Of a stretch of 27,850 bases of DNA, positions 13,551-22,248 are shown one piece after another. This DNA comes from Chryseobacterium sp. (GTDB taxonomy: Bacteria; Bacteroidota; Bacteroidia; Flavobacteriales; Weeksellaceae). Within the stretch, counting starts at the first letter, position 1; every line of letters starts with the position of its first letter. The notes below the pieces were generated by a model. It worked only from the letters and a program-made list of their open reading frames with translations. It did no database searches and was not told where the DNA came from. The stretch lies in the NCBI GenBank assembly GCA_003248755.1, contig QFQW01000045.1:1-27850 (forward strand), read 5' to 3'. A program made the translations under genes and the position numbers.

Positions 13551-16500
13551 ATGAGTAAAACACAGGCCACTCCTAAAGTTCAAGGTAATGAAAGAATCAA
13601 CTTTTCATCTGCGAAAGGTAGAATCGAAACACCGGACTTTCTGGATATCCAAATTCAGTCTTTCAAGGAGTTTTTCCAGCTAGACACGCTTCCTGAGCAA
13701 CGTTTGAAAGAATCTCTTTACAAAACGTTTCAGGAGAATTTTCCAATTACAGATTCTAGAAACCAGTTTGTACTTGAGTTTTTAGATTATCTTGTAGACT
13801 CTCCACGTTACTCTATTGATGAGTGCGTAGAACGAGGATTGACTTATTCAGTTCCTCTAAAAGCAAGGCTTAAATTATATTGTACAGACCCTGAACACGA
13901 GGATTTCCAAACTGTGGTTCAGGATGTTTATTTAGGTCCGGTTCCTTATATGACTCCTAGTGGATCTTTCATCATCAATGGTGCTGAAAGGGTAATCGTA
14001 ACACAGTTGCACCGTTCACCGGGTGTATTCTTTGGACAAACTTATCACGCTAACGGAACTAAACTTTATTATTCAAGAATTATCCCTTTCAAAGGATCTT
14101 GGATGGAATTTACAACAGATATCAACAGCGTAATGTACGCGTATATCGACCGTAAGAAAAAATTACCTTTAACAACATTACTTAGAGCTATCGGCTACGA
14201 GTCTGATAAAGAAATTCTTCAGATTTTTGACTTGGCAGAAGAAGTGAAAGTTTCAAAAGCTGCTCTTAAAAAAGTAGAGGGTAGAACTTTGGCTGCGAGA
14301 GTATTGAACACTTGGTTCGAGGATTTCGTGGACGAGGATACAGGTGAAGTAGTTTCTATCGAAAGAAATGAAATCATCTTGGATAGAGAAACTATTCTTG
14401 AAAAAGAACATCTTGATGTTATTTTGGATTCCGGAGTTAAATCAATTTTGATTCATAAAGAAAATTCTAACGAATTCTCTATCATCCAAAATACATTACA
14501 AAAAGACCCTACTAACTCTGAAAAAGAGGCGGTAGAATATATTTACCGTCAGTTAAGAAACGCTGATGCTCCGGATGAGGAAACTGCAAGAGGAATTATT
14601 GAAAAATTATTCTTCTCAGAGCAGAGATATTCATTGGGAGAAGTTGGTCGTTACAGATTAAACAAAAAATTAGGTCTTAATATTTCTGAAGACAATCAAG
14701 TCCTGACGAAAGAAGATATCATCTCAATCGTAAAACACTTGATCGAATTAGTAAATTCTAAGGCTGAGGTTGATGATATTGACCACCTTTCTAACAGAAG
14801 AATTAAAACTGTTGGAGAGCAATTATCAGGACAGTTTGGTGTAGGTCTTTCAAGAATTGCAAGAACAATCAAGGAAAGAATGAACGTTAGAGATAACGAA
14901 ATCTTTACACCGCTTGATCTTGTTAATGCTAAGACTTTAACATCTGTAATCAACTCGTTCTTCGGAACTAACCAGCTTTCTCAATTCATGGATCAAACCA
15001 ACCCGTTGTCAGAAATCACGCACAAGCGTAGACTTTCTGCACTAGGACCAGGAGGTTTATCAAGAGAAAGAGCAGGTTTCGAGGTTCGTGACGTTCACCA
15101 TACACACTATGGACGTATCTGTCCGATTGAAACTCCAGAAGGACCAAACATCGGTTTGATCTCTTCTTTGGGTATGTATGCGAAAATCAATACTCTTGGT
15201 TTTATCGAAACACCTTATAGAAAAGTTGAAAACGGTAAAGTAGATCTTAATACACAACCTATTTATCTTAACGCAGAAGACGAGGAATATAAAGTAATTG
15301 CTCAGGCAAACGTTGATATGAACGATGATGGATCTATCAATACAGACAGAGTTATCGCTCGTTTAGATGGAGATTATCCGGTTGTGGAACCTCAGCAAGT
15401 AGATCTTATTGATGTTGCGCCAAACCAGATTTCCGGTATCTCTGCATCATTGATTCCTTTCCTGGAGCATGATGATGCGAACCGTGCATTGATGGGATCT
15501 AACATGATGCGTCAGGCTGTTCCGTTGTTGAAACCTCAAGCGCCAATCGTTGGTACTGGTTTGGAAAAACAAGTAGCAAAAGATTCTAGAATATTAATCA
15601 ATGCAGAAGGAAACGGTGTTGTAGAATATGTAGATGCAGAGAGGATTGTAATTAAGTACGAAAGAAGCGAAGAAGATGATTTGGTTAACTTCGATTCTGC
15701 AACTAAAACATATAAACTTACTAAGTTCAGAAAGACTAACCAAAGTACAACCATCACGCTTAGACCTAATGTAAGAGTTGGTGATACAGTTGAAAAAGGA
15801 CAAGTTCTTTGCGACGGTTATGCAACTGAGAACGGAGAATTGGCTCTTGGTAGAAACTTGGTAGTTGCGTTCATGCCTTGGAAAGGTTACAACTTTGAGG
15901 ATGCGATTGTAATCAATGAAAAAGTTGTTCGTGAGGATTGGTTTACTTCAATCCACGTGGATGAATATTCATTAGAAGTTCGTGATACCAAATTAGGTAT
16001 GGAAGAATTGACAGCTGATATTCCTAACGTTTCTGAAGAAGCTACGAAAGATCTTGACGAGAACGGTATGATCCGTATCGGAGCAGAGGTTAAGCCTGGT
16101 GATATACTTATCGGTAAGATTACTCCAAAAGGTGAATCTGATCCAACACCGGAAGAAAAACTTCTTAGAGCAATCTTCGGAGATAAAGCTGGTGATGTAA
16201 AAGATGCTTCATTGAAGGCAGATTCTTCTCTTAGAGGAGTTGTTATCAACAAAAAATTGTTCTCTAGAAATATCAAAGACAAAAAGAAAAGAAGCGAAGA
16301 GAAAATTAAACTTGAAGAAATCGAAAATACTTACAAAGCTAAATTCGATGATTTGAGAAATGTTCTAATTGATAAACTTAATACTTTAGTTTCTGGTAAA
16401 ACTTCTCAAGGTGTGAAAAATGACTTGGAAGAGGAAGTTATCGGAAAAGGGACTAAGTTTACATTGAAACTTCTTCAGTCTGTTGAAGATTATGTAAATA

Positions 16501-17378
16501 TTAGTGGTTCTGATTGGACTGTTGATGCTGATAAAAACGAATGGATCAAACAATTGATTCATAATTATAAAATCAAATATAATGATCTTTCGGGAGTTAA
16601 AAACCGTGAGAAATTTGCATTGTCTATTGGAGATGAACTACCTGCAGGTATCATCAAACTAGCTAAAGTTTACATCGCTAAGAAACGTAAACTGAATGTT
16701 GGTGATAAAATGGCGGGTCGTCACGGTAACAAAGGTATCGTTTCAAGAATCGTACGTGAAGAAGATATGCCATTCCTGGAAGATGGAACACCTGTAGATA
16801 TCGTATTGAATCCACTTGGTGTACCTTCTCGTATGAACATTGGACAGATCTATGAAACTGTTCTTGGATGGGCTGGTAAGCAGTTAGGGTTGAAATTCGC
16901 TACACCAATCTTTGATGGAGCAGAATTGGATCAAATCACTGAGTACACTGAGAAAGCTGGTCTACCTAAATTTGGAAATACACACCTTTATGACGGAGGT
17001 ACAGGCGAGAGATTTACTCAACCTGCAACTGTTGGTGTGATTTATATGTTGAAGTTAGGACACATGGTAGATGATAAGATGCACGCACGTTCTATCGGAC
17101 CATACTCATTGATTACGCAACAGCCTTTAGGAGGTAAAGCGCAATTTGGAGGTCAGAGATTTGGAGAGATGGAGGTTTGGGCTCTTGAAGCATTTGGAGC
17201 GTCTAACATTCTAAGAGAAATCTTGACTGTGAAGTCGGATGACGTGATTGGTAGAGCAAAAACTTATGAAGCGATTGCGAAAGGTGAAGCAATGCCAGAA
17301 CCTGGTATTCCGGAATCTTTCAACGTATTACTTCACGAGTTACAAGGTCTTGGACTTGATGTAAGACTTGAAGAGTAA
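13551..17378 (+). CDS. rpoB: RNA polymerase beta subunit
   Basis: RpoB (1275 residues) forms one pincer of RNA polymerase and much of the catalytic cleft. Recognisable parts include the N-terminal protrusion and lobe, the rifampicin region (about 472-500), RICPIETPEGPNIGLISSLG after it, GYNFEDAIVINE in the middle, and the C-terminal KMAGRHGNKGIVS and GGKAQFGGQRFGEMEVWALE. The main rifampicin-contact residues are the sensitive type: Q478, D481, S487, H491, S496 and L498 (E. coli Q513, D516, S522, H526, S531, L533). It is shorter than the E. coli protein (1342), as is common in Bacteroidota. It has its own promoter and long leader, and rpoC follows after an 80-bp repeat-bearing gap. Confidence 0.99.
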   Translation: MSKTQATPKVQGNERINFSSAKGRIETPDFLDIQIQSFKEFFQLDTLPEQRLKESLYKTFQENFPITDSRNQFVLEFLDYLVDSPRYSIDECVERGLTYSVPLKARLKLYCTDPEHEDFQTVVQDVYLGPVPYMTPSGSFIINGAERVIVTQLHRSPGVFFGQTYHANGTKLYYSRIIPFKGSWMEFTTDINSVMYAYIDRKKKLPLTTLLRAIGYESDKEILQIFDLAEEVKVSKAALKKVEGRTLAARVLNTWFEDFVDEDTGEVVSIERNEIILDRETILEKEHLDVILDSGVKSILIHKENSNEFSIIQNTLQKDPTNSEKEAVEYIYRQLRNADAPDEETARGIIEKLFFSEQRYSLGEVGRYRLNKKLGLNISEDNQVLTKEDIISIVKHLIELVNSKAEVDDIDHLSNRRIKTVGEQLSGQFGVGLSRIARTIKERMNVRDNEIFTPLDLVNAKTLTSVINSFFGTNQLSQFMDQTNPLSEITHKRRLSALGPGGLSRERAGFEVRDVHHTHYGRICPIETPEGPNIGLISSLGMYAKINTLGFIETPYRKVENGKVDLNTQPIYLNAEDEEYKVIAQANVDMNDDGSINTDRVIARLDGDYPVVEPQQVDLIDVAPNQISGISASLIPFLEHDDANRALMGSNMMRQAVPLLKPQAPIVGTGLEKQVAKDSRILINAEGNGVVEYVDAERIVIKYERSEEDDLVNFDSATKTYKLTKFRKTNQSTTITLRPNVRVGDTVEKGQVLCDGYATENGELALGRNLVVAFMPWKGYNFEDAIVINEKVVREDWFTSIHVDEYSLEVRDTKLGMEELTADIPNVSEEATKDLDENGMIRIGAEVKPGDILIGKITPKGESDPTPEEKLLRAIFGDKAGDVKDASLKADSSLRGVVINKKLFSRNIKDKKKRSEEKIKLEEIENTYKAKFDDLRNVLIDKLNTLVSGKTSQGVKNDLEEEVIGKGTKFTLKLLQSVEDYVNISGSDWTVDADKNEWIKQLIHNYKIKYNDLSGVKNREKFALSIGDELPAGIIKLAKVYIAKKRKLNVGDKMAGRHGNKGIVSRIVREEDMPFLEDGTPVDIVLNPLGVPSRMNIGQIYETVLGWAGKQLGLKFATPIFDGAELDQITEYTEKAGLPKFGNTHLYDGGTGERFTQPATVGVIYMLKLGHMVDDKMHARSIGPYSLITQQPLGGKAQFGGQRFGEMEVWALEAFGASNILREILTVKSDDVIGRAKTYEAIAKGEAMPEPGIPESFNVLLHELQGLGLDVRLEE

Positions 17379-17457
17379 TTTTAAATTTTAAATTGTTTTG
17401 AATGTTACATTCAAAGCATTAATCTAAAATCTAAACTCTAAAATTTAAATTCTAACA
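17379..17457 (+). repeat. Inverted heptad arrays around a hairpin in the rpoB-rpoC gap
   Basis: Two TTTTAAA heptads (17379-17392) stand left of a hairpin, GTTTTGAATG (17395-17404) with CATTCAAAGC (17408-17417). Five heptads follow on the right (17423-17457): TCTAAAA, TCTAAAC, TCTAAAA, TTTAAAT, TCTAACA. The right unit is complementary to the left at six of seven positions, so most of the gap can fold back on itself. There is no T-run, so this is not a terminator. The rpoC ATG begins one base after the last heptad. Confidence 0.75.
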
Positions 17458-17458
17458 A

Positions 17459-20400
17459 ATGTCAAATAAAAATAAAACTAGTCGATTTAATAAAATCACT
17501 ATTGGTTTAGCTTCACCGGAATCTATTCTTCAGGAATCGAGAGGAGAAGTTCTTAAACCAGAAACGATCAACTATCGTACGCACAAACCGGAAAGAGACG
17601 GATTGTTCTGCGAAAAGATCTTCGGACCCGTAAAAGACTACGAGTGTGCTTGTGGAAAATACAAAAGAATCCGTTACAAAGGAATTGTTTGTGATCGTTG
17701 TGGAGTAGAAGTTACCGAGAAAAAAGTACGTAGAGAGAGAATCGGACACATTGGTTTGGTTGTTCCTGTGGCGCACATCTGGTATTTCCGTTCTTTGCCG
17801 AACAAAATAGGTTATCTATTAGGTATCCCGTCCAAGAAATTGGATATGATTATCTATTATGAGAGATATGTTGTTATTCAGCAAGGTATTGCTAAGAAAG
17901 CGGATGGTTCTGATTTCGAAGATAAAGAATTCCTTACAGAAGAAGAATATCTGGATGTTTTGGAAACTCTTCCTATCGAGAATCAATATCTTGATGACTC
18001 TGATCCGAATAAATTCGTTGCGAAAATGGGAGCAGAAGCTGTTGAAGAATTGTTGAAGAGAATCGATCTTGATTCTTTATCATTCGATCTAAGACACAAA
18101 GCTCACAACGAATCTTCTAAACAAAGAAGAACAGAAGCTCTTAAGAGACTGAATGTTGTAGAGGCGCTTAGAGCAGCTAATACAAGAATGATCAACCGTC
18201 CGGAATGGATGATTATGAGAGTTCTTCCTATCATACCACCAGAGCTAAGACCATTAGTTCCATTGGATGGAGGACGTTTTGCAACTTCTGACCTTAATGA
18301 CCTTTATAGAAGAGTTATTATCAGAAATAACCGTTTGAAGAGATTATTGGAGATCAAAGCTCCGGAAGTAATCTTGAGAAACGAGAAGCGTATGCTTCAG
18401 GAATCAGTAGATTCATTATTTGATAATACAAGAAAATCTTCTGCTGTTAAGTCGGAATCAAACCGACCATTGAAATCTCTTTCTGATTCATTGAAAGGTA
18501 AGCAAGGTCGTTTCCGTCAGAACTTATTAGGAAAAAGGGTAGATTACTCAGCTCGTTCGGTTATTGTTGTAGGTCCTAGCTTACAACTACACGAGTGTGG
18601 TCTTCCAAAAGATATGGCTGCAGAACTTTACAAACCGTTTATCATTAGAAAACTAATTGAGAGAGGAATTGTAAAAACTGTAAAATCAGCTAAGAGAATC
18701 ATCGACAGAAAAGAGCCTGTAGTTTATGATATCTTGGAAAATGTGATGAAAGGTCACCCGGTTCTTCTGAACAGAGCACCTACACTTCACAGATTGGGTA
18801 TCCAAGCATTCCAGCCTAAAATGATCGAAGGTAAAGCAATCCAACTACACCCATTGGTAACAACGGCTTTCAACGCCGATTTCGATGGTGACCAGATGGC
18901 GGTTCACTTACCATTAGGACCAGAGGCAATCCTTGAAGCTCAGTTATTGATGTTAGGTTCTCAGAATATCTTGAACCCGGCAAACGGTTCTCCAATTACC
19001 GTACCTTCTCAGGACATGGTTTTGGGTCTATATTTTATGACCAAAGAAGCTCATTCTACTGAGGATTACAAAGTAAAAGGTGAAGGTTTAGCATTCTATT
19101 CTCCGGAAGAGGTAGAGATTGCTTATGCAGAAGGACAAGTTTCTCTTAATGCAAAAGTAAGATGTCGTCTTCCAATCAAAGAGAACGGAGAAATCGTAAC
19201 TAAATTAACAAACACAACTGTTGGTAGAATCTTGTTTAACCAGATTGTACCGGTACAAGTTGGATATGTAGATGAATTATTGACTAAGAAATCTCTTAGA
19301 AATGTAATTGGTCAGATCCTTGCGGATACAGATTTCCCAACTACAGTTAAGTTCTTGGATGACATGAAAAACCTTGGATATGCAAACGCATTCAAAGGAG
19401 GTCTTTCATTTAGTCTTGGAGATATCGTAATCCCTGCTGAGAAGAAGGGAATGATCGCTCAGTCTATTGAGACAGTAGATGAGATCAAGGCTAACTATAA
19501 TATGGGGCTTATTACAGATACGGAGCGTTATAATCAGGTAATCGACGTTTGGACTAATACCAATGCTAGTCTTACGGAGATGATTATGAGCAGAATGAAA
19601 ACCGATCAAGGTGGATTCAACTCTGTATTTATGATGCTTGACTCTGGAGCAAGGGGTTCTAAGGAGCAGATTCGTCAGTTATCAGGGATGAGAGGTTTGA
19701 TGGCAAAACCGCAAAAAGCAGGTTCTGTTGGAGCGGAAATTATCGAAAACCCGATTCTTGCAAACTTTAAAGAAGGTCTTTCCATCTTAGAATACTTTAT
19801 CTCTACTCACGGTGCTCGTAAGGGACTTGCGGATACCGCTCTTAAAACTGCCGATGCAGGTTACTTAACTAGAAGATTGGTAGATGTTGCACAAGATGTT
19901 ATCATTACAGAAGACGATTGTGGAACATTGAGAGGTACAGAAGTTACTGCACTTAAGAAAAATGATGATATCGTAGAAAGAATCTCTGACAGAATTCTTG
20001 GTAGAGTTTCTCTTCATAATATCTACCATCCGGAAACTGATGAATTGCTGGCTAACGCTGACGAATTAATCGTTGAAGCTGTTGCTAAGCAAATCGAGGA
20101 AGCTGGAATCGAAGCTGTTGAAGTTCGTTCTCCATTAACTTGTGAGGCTAAAAAAGGTATCTGTGCTAAATGTTACGGACGTAACCTTGCAACAGGTAAA
20201 GGAATCCACATGGGAGAAGCTGTTGGTGTAATCGCTGCACAGTCTATTGGTGAACCAGGAACTCAGTTAACATTGAGAACTTTCCACCAAGGGGGTACTG
20301 CAGGTAACATCTCAGAAAACCCAAGTATTGTTGCAAAACGTGACGGTATTGTTGAGATGGATGAAGTTAGAACTATTAAGTCTGAAGATGAAGAAGGAAA

Positions 20401-21724
20401 TTCAGCAGATATCGTTGTTTCCCGTTCAACAGAATTTAGATTAGTAGCTGATAACGAAGCTAGAACACCAATAATGGTGGCTAACGTTCCTTATGGATCC
20501 GTATTGTCTGTATCTCCGGGTGATAAAGTGAAAAAAGGAGATCTTATTGCAAAATGGGATCCTTATAACGCAGTTATTATTGCGGAAACTTCTGGTAAGG
20601 TAGAGTACGAGGATATTATCCAAGGTATCTCTTTCCAATTGGAAATTGACGAACAAACAGGATTCGAAGAGAAAGTAATCTCTGAATCCAGAAATAAAAA
20701 GGCTGTACCTACTTTGAAAGTGGTAGATTCTAAAGGTGTTGAGCAAAAAGCTTATAACTTACCGGTAGGAGCTCACTTGATGGTAAATGATGGTGAAAAA
20801 ATTAAGGCTGGTAAAGTCCTTATCAAAATCCCAAGAAAATCTGCAAAAGCAGGGGATATCACCGGAGGTCTTCCAAGAGTTACCGAATTATTCGAAGCAA
20901 GAAATCCATCTAACCCGGCTGTTGTTACAGAAATTGATGGTGTAGTTTCTTATGGTAAAATCAAGAGAGGTAACCGTGAATTAATTGTTGAAGCTAAAAC
21001 CGGAGAGATTAAGAAATATCTTGTGAAATTATCTAACCAGATTTTGGTACAGGAGAATGACTTCGTTTATGCTGGTAATCCACTTTCTGATGGATCTATC
21101 ACTCCAGACGATATCTTGAGAATCAAAGGACCAACTGCGGTTCAGGAATATCTTGTAAATGAGATTCAGGAAGTTTACCGTCTTCAGGGAGTAAAAATCG
21201 ACGATAAGCACTTCGAAATCATCGTAAGACAGATGATGACCAAAGTATCAATCGTTGATGGAGGTGATACTCAGTTCCTTGAAGGTGCTTTGGAGCACAA
21301 GTACGATTTCTTGGAAGAGAACAACAGAGTTTTCGGACTGAAAGTTGTTACAGAACCGGGTGATTCTAAAGTATTCCAACCAGGACAGATGATTACTGCT
21401 AGAGAACTTAGAGATGAGAATTCGAAGTTGAAACGTGAAGACCAAGCTTTAGTACAAGTTAGAGAAGCGCTTCCTGCAACTGCAACACCTGTATTACAAG
21501 GTATTACAAGAGCGGCGTTACAGACTAAGTCATTTATGTCTGCAGCATCATTCCAGGAAACGACTAAGGTTCTTAACGAAGCTGCGGTTTCTGGTAAGAT
21601 CGACTTCTTGAGTGGTCTGAAAGAAAATGTAATTGTAGGACACAGAATTCCTGCAGGTACAGGTCTTAAAGATTATCAGAACGTGATCGTAGGCTCTAGA
21701 AAAGAATTCGAAGATATTAACTAA
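17459..21724 (+). CDS. rpoC: RNA polymerase beta' subunit
   Basis: RpoC (1421 residues) supplies the catalytic magnesium site and the clamp. The active-site motif NADFDGD is at 472-478, with D474, D476 and D478 as metal ligands. The N-terminal zinc site is C63, C65, C78, C81, and the second zinc site is C821, C895, C902, C905. Trigger-loop and bridge-helix segments (GARGSKEQIRQLSGMRGLMA; IGEPGTQLTLRTFHQGG) are intact. Length is normal for the family. It is followed by a hairpin-bearing 85-bp gap and a DUF3467 gene without a clear terminator in between, so all three genes probably share a transcript. Confidence 0.99.
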   Translation: MSNKNKTSRFNKITIGLASPESILQESRGEVLKPETINYRTHKPERDGLFCEKIFGPVKDYECACGKYKRIRYKGIVCDRCGVEVTEKKVRRERIGHIGLVVPVAHIWYFRSLPNKIGYLLGIPSKKLDMIIYYERYVVIQQGIAKKADGSDFEDKEFLTEEEYLDVLETLPIENQYLDDSDPNKFVAKMGAEAVEELLKRIDLDSLSFDLRHKAHNESSKQRRTEALKRLNVVEALRAANTRMINRPEWMIMRVLPIIPPELRPLVPLDGGRFATSDLNDLYRRVIIRNNRLKRLLEIKAPEVILRNEKRMLQESVDSLFDNTRKSSAVKSESNRPLKSLSDSLKGKQGRFRQNLLGKRVDYSARSVIVVGPSLQLHECGLPKDMAAELYKPFIIRKLIERGIVKTVKSAKRIIDRKEPVVYDILENVMKGHPVLLNRAPTLHRLGIQAFQPKMIEGKAIQLHPLVTTAFNADFDGDQMAVHLPLGPEAILEAQLLMLGSQNILNPANGSPITVPSQDMVLGLYFMTKEAHSTEDYKVKGEGLAFYSPEEVEIAYAEGQVSLNAKVRCRLPIKENGEIVTKLTNTTVGRILFNQIVPVQVGYVDELLTKKSLRNVIGQILADTDFPTTVKFLDDMKNLGYANAFKGGLSFSLGDIVIPAEKKGMIAQSIETVDEIKANYNMGLITDTERYNQVIDVWTNTNASLTEMIMSRMKTDQGGFNSVFMMLDSGARGSKEQIRQLSGMRGLMAKPQKAGSVGAEIIENPILANFKEGLSILEYFISTHGARKGLADTALKTADAGYLTRRLVDVAQDVIITEDDCGTLRGTEVTALKKNDDIVERISDRILGRVSLHNIYHPETDELLANADELIVEAVAKQIEEAGIEAVEVRSPLTCEAKKGICAKCYGRNLATGKGIHMGEAVGVIAAQSIGEPGTQLTLRTFHQGGTAGNISENPSIVAKRDGIVEMDEVRTIKSEDEEGNSADIVVSRSTEFRLVADNEARTPIMVANVPYGSVLSVSPGDKVKKGDLIAKWDPYNAVIIAETSGKVEYEDIIQGISFQLEIDEQTGFEEKVISESRNKKAVPTLKVVDSKGVEQKAYNLPVGAHLMVNDGEKIKAGKVLIKIPRKSAKAGDITGGLPRVTELFEARNPSNPAVVTEIDGVVSYGKIKRGNRELIVEAKTGEIKKYLVKLSNQILVQENDFVYAGNPLSDGSITPDDILRIKGPTAVQEYLVNEIQEVYRLQGVKIDDKHFEIIVRQMMTKVSIVDGGDTQFLEGALEHKYDFLEENNRVFGLKVVTEPGDSKVFQPGQMITARELRDENSKLKREDQALVQVREALPATATPVLQGITRAALQTKSFMSAASFQETTKVLNEAAVSGKIDFLSGLKENVIVGHRIPAGTGLKDYQNVIVGSRKEFEDIN

Positions 21725-21731
21725 AAAAACT

Positions 21732-21783
21732 ATTATAGATTATGAATTTAAATTTTAAATGATTTATATTCGTAATCTATAAT
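21732..21783 (+). repeat. Long hairpin in the rpoC-DUF3467 gap
   Basis: ATTATAGATTATGAAT (21732-21747) pairs with ATTCGTAATCTATAAT (21768-21783) over 16 positions, one being G-U, around a 20-nt loop. The loop region contains TTTAAATTTTAAAT (21747-21760), also present in the rpoB-rpoC gap. The following bases (TTTAAT) make a poor T-run, so full termination is doubtful; it may be an attenuator or mRNA stabiliser. Confidence 0.65.
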
Positions 21784-21809
21784 TTTAATCAAAATAATTA
21801 AACAAAAAG

Positions 21810-22115
21810 ATGGACAATAATCAAAACCAAGATCCAAACAACATTAACATCGAACTTAATGAAGTTGTAGCAGCAGGAGTTTATGTGAACTTAGCTTTAG
21901 TAAACCATTCACCTTCAGAATTCGTATTGGATTTCATCCAATTGATGCCGGGTGTACAACAAGCGAAAGTAAGATCTAGAGTTATCGTAGCACCTCTTCA
22001 CGCAAAAAGAGTTTTAGCTGCACTTCAACAAAATGTTGCTAATTATGAGCAGCAGTTTGGTGAAATCAAAGAAGTTGAACCTTTCGTATTAGGAGGTAAC
22101 AACGTTCAGGCTTAA
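21810..22115 (+). CDS. DUF3467 family protein
   Basis: This 101-residue cytoplasmic protein of unknown function belongs to DUF3467. The core is about 10-90: INIELNEVVAAGVYVNLALV, then HSPSEFVLDFIQLMPG and KVRSRVIVAPLHAKRVLAAL. The N terminus is Asn/Gln/Asp-rich (MDNNQNQDPNN) and there is no signal peptide or membrane segment. Placement right after rpoC, before a strong terminator, suggests co-transcription with RNA polymerase; from memory this linkage recurs in Bacteroidota. A role with RNA polymerase is a guess from position. The fold looks like a small alpha/beta unit. Confidence 0.88.
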   Translation: MDNNQNQDPNNINIELNEVVAAGVYVNLALVNHSPSEFVLDFIQLMPGVQQAKVRSRVIVAPLHAKRVLAALQQNVANYEQQFGEIKEVEPFVLGGNNVQA

Positions 22116-22136
22116 GATATTTCTCTTAATATAACT

Positions 22137-22167
22137 ATCCCGATTCTTCAAAGAGTCGGGATTTTTT
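22137..22167 (+). terminator. Terminator of the rpoBC-DUF3467 operon
   Basis: ATCCCGATTCT (22137-22147) pairs with AGAGTCGGGAT (22152-22162), one G-U pair, around a 4-nt loop, then TTTTTT. It is GC-rich and strong. Confidence 0.93.
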
Positions 22168-22172
22168 ATTTT

Positions 22173-22205
22173 AGGATTAATGTTTTCTTAATCCTGTTTT
22201 CTTTT
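22173..22205 (+). terminator. Second, weaker terminator-like hairpin
   Basis: AGGATTAA (22173-22180) pairs perfectly with TTAATCCT (22188-22195) around a 7-nt loop, then GTTTTCTTTT. It stands six bases after the first terminator's T-run and may act as a backup. Confidence 0.5.
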
Positions 22206-22224
22206 ATTAAAAAAACACAGAAAG

Positions 22225-22232
22225 TACCTTTG
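22225..22232 (+). promoter_or_regulatory. Candidate -7 box of the phosphodiesterase gene
   Basis: TACCTTTG matches TAnnTTTG and lies 16 bases before the ATG at 22249, implying a leader of roughly ten bases. No clear TTG -33 element is visible. Confidence 0.5.
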
Positions 22233-22248
22233 TCAAAAGTTTTTTCTA

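Noticed and set aside
17395..17417. Hairpin between rpoB and rpoC as a terminator
   Set aside because: There is no T-run after the stem, and rpoC must be transcribed from upstream.
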